DNA of 64,000 bases, taken from positions 10,639 through 74,638 of the forward strand of contig SZPK01000019.1 in NCBI GenBank assembly GCA_030263665.1. The letters run 5' to 3'. Positions 17,343 to 26,186 of the stretch are shown one piece after another. Origin of the DNA: Villigracilis sp024434165. Its GTDB lineage: Bacteria > Chloroflexota > Anaerolineae > Anaerolineales > Villigracilaceae. The notes beneath the pieces are model-generated. The model had not been told where the DNA came from. It made no database searches and was given only the letters and a program-made list of their open reading frames with translations. Position 1 is the stretch's first letter; every line of letters begins with the position of its first letter. The position numbers and the translations under genes are program-made.

Positions 17343-18338
17343 TTATCCACTCGTCATTTGATAGCCTTGCACTTCTCCATCCGCAAACGTCACAAGGCAG
17401 CCCCGCAAAACGCCCTCGGCATATTCGCTGCCGGGGTTGATGCAGGTGGTGCGCCCGATCTTTGCCACGGATTGCGACTCGTGGATGTGACCATGCAGAC
17501 CGAGCATGGGCTTGTATTTTTCAATCGCCTCGCGCACGGACCTGGAGCCTGCTCCGTGCAAAACGACCTGACCTCCCACGATGATTTGTTCCGGCGGATC
17601 CTTCGACCAGTCCAGTTGGGGGCAGGTATCGAGGGTGGAATCCTTGGGCGGGTCGTGGAAGTTGAAAATGGCTTTGTTCATATCCGGCACGAGCGCCGCC
17701 ATCTTTTCGATCATTGCGCCCAGCTCCTCCTCGGTCGTTTCGCGCGGGGTCTTCCAGGGTGTGGGCGTGCTGATGCCGATGGAGATCATGGTATGGTCGT
17801 CGTCCACATGCACCATTTCGTTCTCGCAGGCAAAGAAGGATCGGGTATCTTCGCGCTTCATCACGCTTAGCACCTCCCACTCGTCGTCGTTGCCGCCGGT
17901 GACAAAGCACTTGATGCCCGTGCCGTTCAAACGCTCCTCAGCGAGATTGACCCAGTTGATGAGTTTCTGCCTGGCAAGTTCGTTGAACAATGCGTTCACG
18001 GCTTTCGGGTCGGCTTGCAGGCTTTTGAATTCGTCCTCTTCCATCACTTTGTAGTAAAAGCCGAGGATGTCCAGTTTCCCTGTCAATGCCTTTAACTCTT
18101 CTTCCGTCGAAAGATGCTCCACCCGTCCCTGCACGGTGGCGCGGTAGTGACCGTTCGGTTCCTTGATGATGGGAATCATCAACTTGCCCTGAATATCCCC
18201 GCCCATCACAATCACGTTCACGTCGTAGAACTTGCCCGCGTTGATGAACTTGCGGAAGGTGCGTTCCGAGCCGTGCAGGTCGGTGGCAAAGAACAAGCGG
18301 GTGGGATTCTTGCTGGGCTTGCGGGAGAATAATTTCAT
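17343..18338 (-). CDS. Calcineurin-like metallophosphoesterase
   Basis: The 331-residue protein shows the metallophosphoesterase metal ligands in order: FATDLHGSE (Asp, His), GGDIQGK (Asp), TGGNDDE (Asn), NFHDPP (His) and GLHGHIHES (two His). These bind a dinuclear metal centre. Family members cleave phosphomonoesters or diesters; the substrate is not evident. No signal peptide is visible, so it is likely cytoplasmic. Ribosome site TAGGAGAA precedes the ATG. It is the gene after the DeoR regulator in the leftward arm. Confidence 0.9.
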   Translation of the reverse strand: MKLFSRKPSKNPTRLFFATDLHGSERTFRKFINAGKFYDVNVIVMGGDIQGKLMIPIIKEPNGHYRATVQGRVEHLSTEEELKALTGKLDILGFYYKVMEEDEFKSLQADPKAVNALFNELARQKLINWVNLAEERLNGTGIKCFVTGGNDDEWEVLSVMKREDTRSFFACENEMVHVDDDHTMISIGISTPTPWKTPRETTEEELGAMIEKMAALVPDMNKAIFNFHDPPKDSTLDTCPQLDWSKDPPEQIIVGGQVVLHGAGSRSVREAIEKYKPMLGLHGHIHESQSVAKIGRTTCINPGSEYAEGVLRGCLVTFADGEVQGYQMTSG

Positions 18339-18356
18339 CGGGTTCTCCTAGGAACG

Positions 18357-18428
18357 GGTACACAGGTATACAAAGTAAACAGGTAAACAATGCCTGACCA
18401 ACATGTGTACTTGTCTACGTGTCTACGT
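18357..18428. repeat. Inverted word repeat (ACAGGTATACAAAGTAAACAGG type)
   Basis: Short repeated words built on ACAGGTA(T/A)ACA on the left face a right half with TGTGTACTTGTCTACGTGTC. They can form an imperfect hairpin in the gap between the DeoR and metallophosphoesterase genes. Confidence 0.55.
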
Positions 18429-18444
18429 TGCTGCCCGCACACCG

Positions 18445-19239
18445 TCAGGCAGGGAGCGGCTGGGGTTCAGCAAGCAGGCACGAGATGGAGTGCGAGGCGA
18501 GGTCGTCCAGCGCGGAACGGTCGAAGCGGCTGTCGGTCACCAACGTGTCAATTTCGTCAATGGCCGCGATCTGGAAATTCGAGACGACGCCCCACTTGCT
18601 GTGATCCGCCGCGATGATGATGGAACCTTTCGTCCGCTCGATCATCCGCCGCACAACCTCTGCCTCGGCATTGGACGGCACGGTGCAGCCGTGCTTGATG
18701 GAGATTCCGTCCACGCCGAGGATCGTTTTATTTGCGTAGACCAAGCCCAAATTGTCCAGCGCGAAGCGCCCCGCCAGAGAGTTGGAGCGCGCCTGGAACT
18801 CGCCCCCGGTCAGGAAGTAGTGAAATCCCGGCTCGCCGAGTTCCATCACCGCGCTGACGTTGTTCGTAAAGACGGTGATATTCGAATTTTTGCGGATGTG
18901 AAGCAGGACCTGCGTGGCAGTGGTGCCGCTGTTGATAAAGACAATATCGCCCTCTTCGATCAGCGAGGCGGCAAGTTCGCCGATGGCGCGTTTTTCTTCG
19001 GGATGGTGCTGTGCTCTCTGTTGATATTCCTGTTCGAGAATCATGCGCTGGCTGAGGATGGCGCCCCCGTGCGTGCGCTCCAAAAACCCCTTTTGCTCCA
19101 GCCATTCGAGGTCGCGGCGGACGGTGGCTTCGGAGGCGTCCAGCAGTTCACATAAATCCGCGGTACGCGCGATCTGGTAAACGGACAGGTATTCCTGAAT
19201 CTTCTCTCGCCGCTGAGCTGGAATGAGAGGTTTGCTCAT
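18445..19239 (-). CDS. DeoR-family transcriptional regulator
   Basis: The 264-residue repressor type has an N-terminal winged helix (ARTADLCELLDASEATVRRD) and a C-terminal sugar-phosphate sensor domain of the DeoRC type, with INSGTTATQVL and LTGGEF. DeoR proteins normally sense phosphorylated intermediates of a nearby pathway. The ATG at 19239 is preferred over an upstream TTG. It stands at the divide between the leftward and rightward arms and so is the best candidate regulator of both. Confidence 0.93.
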   Translation of the reverse strand: MSKPLIPAQRREKIQEYLSVYQIARTADLCELLDASEATVRRDLEWLEQKGFLERTHGGAILSQRMILEQEYQQRAQHHPEEKRAIGELAASLIEEGDIVFINSGTTATQVLLHIRKNSNITVFTNNVSAVMELGEPGFHYFLTGGEFQARSNSLAGRFALDNLGLVYANKTILGVDGISIKHGCTVPSNAEAEVVRRMIERTKGSIIIAADHSKWGVVSNFQIAAIDEIDTLVTDSRFDRSALDDLASHSISCLLAEPQPLPA

Positions 19240-19288
19240 CAAATAGTCTCAATTGGAGGGTGAAGGAAATTGCTCATTTTGATGTTGC

Positions 19289-19317
19289 ATTATATAAGAA
19301 TCTGATGAAATTTGCAA
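19289..19317 (-). promoter_or_regulatory. Promoter of the DeoR/leftward arm
   Basis: On the minus strand -35 TTGCAA (19312-19317) and -10 TATAAT (19289-19294) are 17 bases apart. The -35 hexamer is self-complementary and is also the -35 of the rightward promoter. Confidence 0.7.
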
Positions 19318-19340
19318 GTTTTTGATTTTTTCATTATAAT
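19312..19340 (+). promoter_or_regulatory. Promoter of the rightward arm
   Basis: On the plus strand -35 TTGCAA (19312-19317) and -10 TATAAT (19335-19340) are 17 bases apart. The start would lie near 19347, leaving a leader of about 170 bases that includes a palindromic repeat before the ATG at 19520. Confidence 0.7.
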
Positions 19341-19403
19341 AGCGGACAATTCCTTGCAAATAAGTCAACTCTCTTACGCGATTTCGTCGCAGAGGCGACC
19401 CGC

Positions 19404-19494
19404 TTGGGCAAATCAGGCAGCCAATCTGCAAGAAAGGGTCGCCCTGTGCCAGGTATTTGGCAAAAACATGGATGGGCGTCCCTGCCGCGTAACA
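19404..19494 (+). repeat. Repeat family A, copy 1
   Basis: A 90-base element runs from TTGGGCAAATCAGGCAG to CCTGCCGCGTAAC. It has facing halves around GGGTCGCCCTG and GGGCGTCCCTGCC. Copies 2 and 3 are at 54102-54190 and, inverted, 63586-63676. Here it forms the leader of the nucleotidyltransferase-like gene. Confidence 0.8.
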
Positions 19495-19519
19495 TCAGTC
19501 AGTCAACTCGGAGAATTGT

Positions 19520-20308
19520 ATGGCAAACAGTTCCATTGGGATGGGCGAGCAAGACAGCGCCGAACGCGAAAAGTTCGAGAACGAGTTGAAGGCGATTCTG
19601 CAAGCCAGCGAGCGCGATGGCATCCTGATGAGGGTGATCGGCTCGCTGGCTTTTCAAATGCACTGCCCGCAATATGGATACCTGCAAGCCGCCCTGGGAC
19701 GCGCCTACACCGACATTGATTTCGCCGCGTACAAAAGGCAGAACAAGCAAATCTCCGAGTTGATGACGAAGATGGGATATGTGGAAAACCGCGAGGTGTT
19801 CATCGCCACCGAAGGCGACCGCGCGATCTTTGACAAGCCGGGGACGGGTCTGCATGTGGACATCTTCTATGAAAAACTGGATTTCTGTCATACGATCTTT
19901 TGGAAAGACCGCCTCGAAGTGGACTCGCCGACCATCCCGCTGATGGAGTTGCTGCTGGAGAAAATGCAGATCGTCCAGATCAACGAAAAGGATATCATTG
20001 ACACCATCATGCTGCTGCTCGAACACCCGCTCGGCGATACGGACAGGGAGACCATCAACATCCAACTCGCCGCGCAATTGTGCGCAAACGATTGGGGCTT
20101 GTGGCGCACCGCCACCATGAATCTCGATAAAGTGAAACAACTTGCCCAACATTATGAACAACTCACGCCGGAACAAAAATCGAAAGTTTCATCGCAGGTG
20201 GATGGAATCCTTGCACGGCTGAACAGCGAACCCAAGCCGCTGGCATGGAAAATCCGCGACCGCGTGGGCGACCGCGTCAAATGGTACAAGGACGTGGACG
20301 AGGTGTAA
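19520..20308 (+). CDS. Nucleotidyltransferase-fold protein of unknown function
   Basis: The 262-residue protein carries VIGSLAFQMHC followed by YTDIDFAAY (about residues 32-65). This is the Gly-Ser and paired-Asp pattern of the minimal nucleotidyltransferase fold. I do not recognise a characterised family. The rest is mostly alpha-helical, with an acidic helix MELLLEKMQIVQINEKD where a third acidic residue could lie. It could modify a small molecule or be an inactive relative. It is the first gene of the rightward arm, 38 bases before the CBS protein. Ribosome site GGAGA supports the start. Confidence 0.7.
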   Translation: MANSSIGMGEQDSAEREKFENELKAILQASERDGILMRVIGSLAFQMHCPQYGYLQAALGRAYTDIDFAAYKRQNKQISELMTKMGYVENREVFIATEGDRAIFDKPGTGLHVDIFYEKLDFCHTIFWKDRLEVDSPTIPLMELLLEKMQIVQINEKDIIDTIMLLLEHPLGDTDRETINIQLAAQLCANDWGLWRTATMNLDKVKQLAQHYEQLTPEQKSKVSSQVDGILARLNSEPKPLAWKIRDRVGDRVKWYKDVDEV

Positions 20309-20346
20309 CCTGCCCGGGGCGGCAGGAGCAAATGTAAGGAGTTAAC

Positions 20347-21156
20347 ATGGCAAAATTCGTCAAAGACTTAATGCACACAAACCTGATCACATGCAGGCGC
20401 GACGCCACGCTCGGGCAGGTTGCCGTCCTGCTTCACAACAACCACGTCCATGCGCTGGTGGTCACCGACCGTGACGGGCGCGCAGCTGGCATCATCTCCG
20501 ATTTCGATTTGCTTGCAGGCGAATGGCTTTCCTCGGACCCGGAAAGCCTCAACACCATGCGCAGGCTGACCGCCGCCGACCTGATGTCCCAGCCGGTTGA
20601 TTCGGTCGAGGCGAACACTCTGCTCTCCGAGGCGGTGCAGAGGTTGATCGAAAAGGAGATCAGCCGCCTGCTCGTCACGGAAAACGGGAAACCTGTGGGC
20701 ATTATTTCGCTTTCCGATTTCGTTGCAGGCATCGCGGAGATGGAGCAAATCAAACGCGATACGGTGGGCGATGTGATGTCGGATGCAATTCTCGTGTGCC
20801 GCGGCAAAACCCCCGTAACCTCCGCCGCGCGCGCCATGACTTCCGCCGGGTGGCGCTCGGTGTTGGTGGTGGACGCGAAGGGCAAAGTGCTCGGCGTGGT
20901 CAGCGGCAGGGATTTGCTCCCCTACATCCAGAGCGGGGATGTGCACGGCAAGATCGTTCGGGATGTGATGCACCCCGCGCTCACCATTGACATCCATGCC
21001 AGCCTGCGCGAAGCGGCGGACAAGATGATTCAACACCACTATCACCGGCTGGTCGTCATTGACAACGAAGACCCGGATGCCTTTCCGCTGGGGGTCATTT
21101 CCTCGTTCGATATTGTGGCGGAAATGGCGCGGCCCGATTCGGTGTGGCAGAAGTAG
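20347..21156 (+). CDS. Four-CBS-domain protein
   Basis: The 269-residue protein is made of four CBS motifs in two Bateman modules. The repeats start near VKDLMHTNLITC, AADLMSQPVDSVE, VGDVMSDAILVC and VRDVMHPALTID. CBS pairs bind adenine nucleotides and report energy state. No catalytic domain is attached, so it probably acts as a soluble sensor on a partner protein. Ribosome site AAGGAG precedes the ATG. It is the second gene of the rightward arm. Confidence 0.92.
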   Translation: MAKFVKDLMHTNLITCRRDATLGQVAVLLHNNHVHALVVTDRDGRAAGIISDFDLLAGEWLSSDPESLNTMRRLTAADLMSQPVDSVEANTLLSEAVQRLIEKEISRLLVTENGKPVGIISLSDFVAGIAEMEQIKRDTVGDVMSDAILVCRGKTPVTSAARAMTSAGWRSVLVVDAKGKVLGVVSGRDLLPYIQSGDVHGKIVRDVMHPALTIDIHASLREAADKMIQHHYHRLVVIDNEDPDAFPLGVISSFDIVAEMARPDSVWQK

Positions 21157-21159
21157 ATC

Positions 21160-21229
21160 AGACGACAGACCACGGACGATGGACGGTGGAAGTTTTCATC
21201 GTCCATCGTCAATTGTCCATCGTCGTTAT
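21160..21229. repeat. GACGATGGAC / GTCCATCGTC word repeat
   Basis: The left half repeats GACGATGGAC-type words and the right half repeats GTCCATCGTC, giving a hairpin. The same family is found in frame at 33223-33306 inside another gene. Confidence 0.8.
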
Positions 21230-21241
21230 TAGGAGACTTTC

Positions 21242-23674
21242 ATGGCTGGATTTCCAACGCAGGCGCAGGTTGTCATCATCGGCGGGGGCGTGGGCGGATG
21301 CAGCATTGCCTATCACTTGACGAAAATGGGGTGGAAGGATGTGGTCGTTCTCGAAAAGCACGAATTGACCGCCGGTTCCACCTGGCACTCGGCGGGCTTG
21401 GTCGGGCAGATGCGCTCGGACGCGAACCTGACGCGCATGATGCACTACAGCACGGACTTGTACCGCAGCCTCAAAGCCGAAACGGGTCAGGATACCTCCT
21501 GGCGTGAAGTGGGCGGAATCCGCCTTGCTTCGTCGGCGGAGAGAATGGAGGAAACCAAACGCCTTGTGGGGATGGCGCGTTCGTTCGGCGTGCCGATGGA
21601 GTTGATCACGCCCAAAGAAGCGCAGAAGATGTTCCCGCTGATGGACATCAAGGGCGTGGTCGGCGCGGCGTACACGCCCAACGACGGCAGCATTGACCCG
21701 ACGGGACTCACCAACGCCCTCGCCATCGGCGCGAAAAATCGCGGGGCGCAGATTCTGACCGGGACCACGGTAACAGGCATCACCGTCAAGAACGGACGCG
21801 TGCGCGAAGTCGTCACCGACAAGGGCGCGATCAAAACCGAAATTGTGGTCAACGCTTCGGGCATGTGGGGGCGCGAGATCGGAAAAATGGTCGGGCTGAG
21901 TCTGCCTGTTGTGCCGATGGCGCATCTGTACATCATGACCAAACCCATCGAAGGCGTGACGAGCAAATTTCCCAACCTGCGCGATCCTGACCTGCTGGTC
22001 TACTGGCGCGAGGAAGTGGGCGGATTGATCACGGGCGGTTACGAACGCCAGCCCGCCACGTTTGGGTTGAACGGCATTCCGAAGGATTTCAAATATCAAC
22101 TGCTGCCGCCGGATTGGGAACGCTTCACGCCGCTGATGGAAAATTCGATCCGCCGCGTGCCTGCCATCGAAGGCGCGGAGGTAGTGAAATTGCTGAACGG
22201 TCCCGAAGGCTTTACGCCCGACGGCGAGTTTTTGCTGGGTCCCACGTCGGTCAAAGGCTTTTGGGTGGCGTGCGCGTTCTGCGCGCACGGTCTGGCAGGC
22301 GCGGGCGGCATCGGCAAGGTGATGGCGGAGTGGATCATTGACGGCAACCCCGAATGGGATATGTGGCGGCTGGATGTGCGGCGCTTCGGTCCCAATTACA
22401 ACAGCCTTGATTACACCGTGGTGCGCACGTTTGAAACCTACACCCAATATTACGACATCCACTTCCCCGGTGAAGAGCGCATGTCGAAACGCAATGTGCG
22501 CGTCTCCCCCACCTACTTCCGCCTGCGGGATTTGGGCTGTCACTTCGGCGAGAAGATGGGTTGGGAACGTCCGAACTGGTTCCGAAAATACGAAGAACTT
22601 GCCACGCACGGACACGAACCGAAAGGCTGGGCGCGTCACAACTGGTCGCGCGCCATCGGGTATGAGCATTTGATGACGCGCGAACACGCGGGGCTTTTCG
22701 ACGAAACCTCGTTCAACAAATTCGAAGTGCGCGGACCGGGCGCGTTGAAATTCCTCAACATGGTCTGCGCGAATCAAATTGATGTGCCGATCGGCAGTCT
22801 CGTTTACACCCAATGCCTAAACAAACGCGGCGGCATCGAATGTGATTTCACGGTCACGCGCCTCGCCGAAGACCGCTTCTTCATCGTCACCGGCACGGCG
22901 TTCGGTCAGCACGACATGTCGTGGCTGTCGCTGCAAATGCCCGACGACGGCAGCGTCACGATGGAAGATGTCGGCTCGAATTACGCCTGTATCGGCATGT
23001 GGGGACCGAAGGCGCGCAGGATTTTGGAAAAAGTGACCAGCGACGATGTTTCGAATGCGGGCTTTCCTTACATGACCTCGAAACAGATCACGGTGGGAGA
23101 TGTGCCGGTACGCGCCTCTCGCGTGACTTACGTTGGCGAGCTCGGCTGGGAGTTTTACTGCCCCATGGAATATGGTCTGCGGCTCTGGGACACGCTGTGG
23201 GAAGCGGGCGAACCTGAGGGCATGGTTGCAGGCGGTTACAAAGCCATTGACACGTTACGCCTCGAAAAGGGTTATCGCTATTGGAGCGGCGAGATTTCGC
23301 CCGATTACACCCCGTATGAGGCGGGTCTCGGCTTTGCGGTAAAACTGGATAAAGGCGATTTCATCGGAAAGGAAGCGCTGGTCAAACAAAAAGCGGAGGG
23401 CATCCAGCAGAAACTTTGCACCATCACCCTGGACGACGACCGCACGATCGTGTTGGGCAAAGAGCCGATCCGTGCGGACGGCAGGACGGTCGGCTGGGTG
23501 GCTTCGGGCGGGTTTGGCTACTCGGTGATGAAGTCCATTGCGTATGCGTATCTCCCGATGGAATTTGCAAAAGCCGGCACGAAATTGGAAATCGAATGCT
23601 TCGGCGAGCAGGTCGGCGCGGAGGTCGCGCCGTCGGTGCTGTGGGACCCGAAGGGCGAGAGAATCAAAGCATAG
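21242..23674 (+). CDS. FAD/GcvT fusion oxidoreductase 2 (dimethylglycine/sarcosine dehydrogenase-like)
   Basis: The 810-residue protein has the same order as the 12021 gene: DAO-type FAD domain (GGGVGGCSIAYHLTKMG), FAO-M linker, GcvT folate domain and C-terminal barrel. The segment TAGSTWHSAGLVGQ contains the His that carries covalent FAD in dimethylglycine oxidase, and it matches that family better than the first copy does. It is expected to demethylate an N-methyl substrate and make methylene-tetrahydrofolate. Ribosome site TAGGAGA supports the start. A phosphotransferase gene follows. Confidence 0.92.
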   Translation: MAGFPTQAQVVIIGGGVGGCSIAYHLTKMGWKDVVVLEKHELTAGSTWHSAGLVGQMRSDANLTRMMHYSTDLYRSLKAETGQDTSWREVGGIRLASSAERMEETKRLVGMARSFGVPMELITPKEAQKMFPLMDIKGVVGAAYTPNDGSIDPTGLTNALAIGAKNRGAQILTGTTVTGITVKNGRVREVVTDKGAIKTEIVVNASGMWGREIGKMVGLSLPVVPMAHLYIMTKPIEGVTSKFPNLRDPDLLVYWREEVGGLITGGYERQPATFGLNGIPKDFKYQLLPPDWERFTPLMENSIRRVPAIEGAEVVKLLNGPEGFTPDGEFLLGPTSVKGFWVACAFCAHGLAGAGGIGKVMAEWIIDGNPEWDMWRLDVRRFGPNYNSLDYTVVRTFETYTQYYDIHFPGEERMSKRNVRVSPTYFRLRDLGCHFGEKMGWERPNWFRKYEELATHGHEPKGWARHNWSRAIGYEHLMTREHAGLFDETSFNKFEVRGPGALKFLNMVCANQIDVPIGSLVYTQCLNKRGGIECDFTVTRLAEDRFFIVTGTAFGQHDMSWLSLQMPDDGSVTMEDVGSNYACIGMWGPKARRILEKVTSDDVSNAGFPYMTSKQITVGDVPVRASRVTYVGELGWEFYCPMEYGLRLWDTLWEAGEPEGMVAGGYKAIDTLRLEKGYRYWSGEISPDYTPYEAGLGFAVKLDKGDFIGKEALVKQKAEGIQQKLCTITLDDDRTIVLGKEPIRADGRTVGWVASGGFGYSVMKSIAYAYLPMEFAKAGTKLEIECFGEQVGAEVAPSVLWDPKGERIKA

Positions 23675-23679
23675 CAAAG

Positions 23680-23705
23680 GTAGAGCGGGATAATTCCCGC
23701 TCTAC
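23680..23705. repeat. GTAGAGCGGGA hairpin
   Basis: An 11-bp perfect stem built on GTAGAGCGGGA with a four-base loop follows the FAD/GcvT stop. No T-run follows, so it is probably a repeat or RNA-stability hairpin and not a terminator. Confidence 0.7.
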
Positions 23706-23807
23706 GAGAGTGAAAAGGCTCGAGAAAACAGAAGCCGGTTTCAGTCAGGATAGATGCGGTTCTTCATCCGCAATAAATTCTTTCACCAAAGGAAGGAACA
23801 TAGTCCA

Positions 23808-24743
23808 ATGAATACGCTTGCCATTGATAAAGCCATCGCCAAGGTGCCGTTCCTGGCGGAATCGAAGAACGTCAAAAAGATTCCGCTCAGCGGCGGCATC
23901 ACCAACCTGAACTTCAAGATCGAAGCGGACGGCAGGGCATACGTCATCCGTCTGGCTGGCGAAGGCACCGACCAGTTGGGCATCAAACGCGATGTGGAGC
24001 ACGCCGCAAACAAGGCGGCGGGGCTGTTGGGCATCGCGCCGGAGGTGATGTATTTCATCGAGCCGGAAGGGTACATCGTCACCCGTTTCATCAATGGCAA
24101 GCGCATCATGCCCGAAGAGATCGTCAAGCCGGATTATCTGGCGCGCGTGGCGCAAAAACTGAGGTTGTTTCACCGTAACGCGCCCAAACTCAAGGGCGAT
24201 TTCAACGTCTTCCGGCGCGTGGAAATGCTGACGAAGACATCGAAAAGCAAGGGTGCAAATTTTCCACACGACTGGGACTTCATCATGAAGAAAATGCGGG
24301 AAGCGGAAAACGCGCTGCGCAAAGACCCATACGTTCCGACTCCCTGCCACAACGACCTGCTCAACCTGAACTGGCTGGACGAAGAAGTGGCGGGCGACAT
24401 CGGCGAACTGCGCCTGCTGGATTGGGAATATGCGGGCATGGGCGATATCTTCTTCGATCTGGGAAATTTCTCGCACCATCACCGTTTGAACGAAGAACAG
24501 ATTCGCATCTTCCTGACCTCGTACTTTGGCGAAATGACCCCGAAGCATTATGCCCGCCTGAGAATCATGTGGGCGATGTCGGAACTGCACGAAGCCATGT
24601 GGGGCACCACCCAGACGGTCATTTCGAAATTGGAGGAGGATTTCCAGGGGTACGCCAACCTGTGGTTTGGGCGTTACCGTATGCACGTCACCGACTTCCG
24701 CTGGGAAAAGTGGTTGAAGGATGCGGGCAGGAAGGGGAAATAG
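23808..24743 (+). CDS. Choline-kinase-like phosphotransferase 2
   Basis: The 311-residue protein has the full choline/aminoglycoside kinase set: LSGGITNLNFKIE glycine-rich region, catalytic loop PCHNDLLNLNW and metal site LLDWEYAGMGD. The catalytic loop keeps the usual His-Asn-Asp, unlike phosphotransferase 1. It likely phosphorylates an amino-alcohol. An upstream ATG at 23754 is in frame, but 23808 follows an AAGGAAGGAA ribosome site and matches the family start. The gene lies 133 bases after FAD/GcvT 2. Confidence 0.88.
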   Translation: MNTLAIDKAIAKVPFLAESKNVKKIPLSGGITNLNFKIEADGRAYVIRLAGEGTDQLGIKRDVEHAANKAAGLLGIAPEVMYFIEPEGYIVTRFINGKRIMPEEIVKPDYLARVAQKLRLFHRNAPKLKGDFNVFRRVEMLTKTSKSKGANFPHDWDFIMKKMREAENALRKDPYVPTPCHNDLLNLNWLDEEVAGDIGELRLLDWEYAGMGDIFFDLGNFSHHHRLNEEQIRIFLTSYFGEMTPKHYARLRIMWAMSELHEAMWGTTQTVISKLEEDFQGYANLWFGRYRMHVTDFRWEKWLKDAGRKGK

Positions 24744-24766
24744 TGTAGTTGGAAATTGGCAGTTGG

Positions 24767-24824
24767 TGAAAGACGAAAGAGGAAAGAACAGTCATCCATC
24801 CTTTATCTTTCTTTCCTCTTTCAT
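24767..24824. repeat. GAAAGAGGAAAG inverted word repeat
   Basis: A left half with GAAAGACGAAAGAGGAAAG faces a right half with CTTTCTTTCCTCTTTC. They fold into an imperfect hairpin between the phosphotransferase and transaldolase genes. Nothing else is recognised in this 174-base gap. Confidence 0.6.
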
Positions 24825-24917
24825 GGAAAGTTTTGTAAGTGGAAGTTGAACGTTCTTTGCCGTTTCATCCAGCCCAACGTAGACTTTCATGAGCGCGATG
24901 AGAAAGGAGTGTGCGCC

Positions 24918-26150
24918 ATGATCGAAAGTCCTGTTGAACGGCTTGCAAGGACGCATCCCGACCTTGAAGTGTGGTGGGATTCGTCGCCGCTGGTGTACGA
25001 CCAGTGGGTCCGCAAGATGCTCAATGAGGCTCCGCCCGCTCGAAGACCGGACCTGGAGGAGCAGTTCGCAAGGCTGTACAACGTTCAAAACCCTGCCGCA
25101 AGCGTCTTTCGGGGCTGCACCACCAACCCGCCCCTGTCGTGGCAGGCTGTCCAAAGCGACCCCGCATTTTGGGGCGAGTGGGTGGACGACCTGATCCAGT
25201 CAAACCCGGGTCTCGGCTTGAATGAGATCGTCTGGCTGACCTACAAGGAAGTTGTAAAACGCGGCGCAGAGATGTACCTGCCCATCTTCGAAGCCTCCAA
25301 CGGGCGGTTCGGCTGGATTTCGGGACAGTTGGACCCGCGCCTCTTCACCGAGACCGGGCGCATGGTCCGCGATGCGGAGGAGTTGAGCGCCCTCAGCCCG
25401 AATGTGATGGTCAAGGTCCCTGCGAGCATGCAGGGCATCGAGGTCGTCAAGATCCTGACCTCGAAAGGCATCAGCACCAACACGACGGTTTGCTTCACCC
25501 TGCCGCAGATCATGGCGTCTGCCGATGCCGCGATGGATGGTCTGAAAATCGCCGGGAAGAACGGTGTGACTATGAAACGGTGGCGCGCGGTCATCACCAT
25601 GATGATCGGACGGCTCACCGAACATGAAGCGCTGGACGTCCAGGCGAAGCGGAAGAACATCGAACTTTCCTGGCAGGATAAACACTGGTTCGGCATTGCA
25701 GTCTTCCGTCGAGCCTACCGCATCCTGACCGACGGAGGCTGCGCCAGCAAAATGCTCGCCTGCTCGATGCGCCCCGGTCCGCTGGCAGCGGGAAAGATGC
25801 AGTTTTGGGACGTCCAAAAACTTGCCGGAGGCGGCATCGTCTACACCTGCCCGCCTTATGTGCTGGAACCGCTCTTCGAGCTCGGCGACGACCTGGAGTT
25901 CGAGCCCGAAATCGGCAAGGACGTGCCGCAGGATGTGTTGGATAAGATGATGCGGATTCCCTTCTGCATCCAGGCGTATGACCCAAACGGACTGGCATTG
26001 GAGCAGTTCAACAGCCATCCATCCACCATCAGCACCATCGAAGCCTTCTCGAAAGGGTTTGCCGGGCTGGAAGGCTTTATCGCAGAACGGATGAATATCC
26101 GTCACCGAAAACCATTGTCGAACCAGGCTCAACCCGCAAGCGAGCCTTGA
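24918..26150 (+). CDS. Transaldolase-family protein
   Basis: The 410-residue protein belongs to the transaldolase/aldolase TIM-barrel family. FRGCTTNPPLSW is the N-terminal barrel motif, ISGQLDPRL holds an acidic residue, and VMVKVPAS contains the Schiff-base Lys. It should move a dihydroxyacetone unit between sugar phosphates or cleave a ketose phosphate. The protein is longer than typical bacterial transaldolases (220-320 residues), with an N-terminal extension of about 45 residues. The start at 918 of this block has AAAGGAG upstream. The class II aldolase follows 36 bases on. Confidence 0.86.
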   Translation: MIESPVERLARTHPDLEVWWDSSPLVYDQWVRKMLNEAPPARRPDLEEQFARLYNVQNPAASVFRGCTTNPPLSWQAVQSDPAFWGEWVDDLIQSNPGLGLNEIVWLTYKEVVKRGAEMYLPIFEASNGRFGWISGQLDPRLFTETGRMVRDAEELSALSPNVMVKVPASMQGIEVVKILTSKGISTNTTVCFTLPQIMASADAAMDGLKIAGKNGVTMKRWRAVITMMIGRLTEHEALDVQAKRKNIELSWQDKHWFGIAVFRRAYRILTDGGCASKMLACSMRPGPLAAGKMQFWDVQKLAGGGIVYTCPPYVLEPLFELGDDLEFEPEIGKDVPQDVLDKMMRIPFCIQAYDPNGLALEQFNSHPSTISTIEAFSKGFAGLEGFIAERMNIRHRKPLSNQAQPASEP

Positions 26151-26186
26151 AAGAAACCAGAATCAAAACAACAACAGGAGATTACT

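Noticed and set aside
21209..22813. Open frame of about 534 codons antisense to FAD/GcvT 2
   Set aside because: Composition is His/Arg/Val-rich as expected for a mirror of a real gene, with no motif and no start signal.
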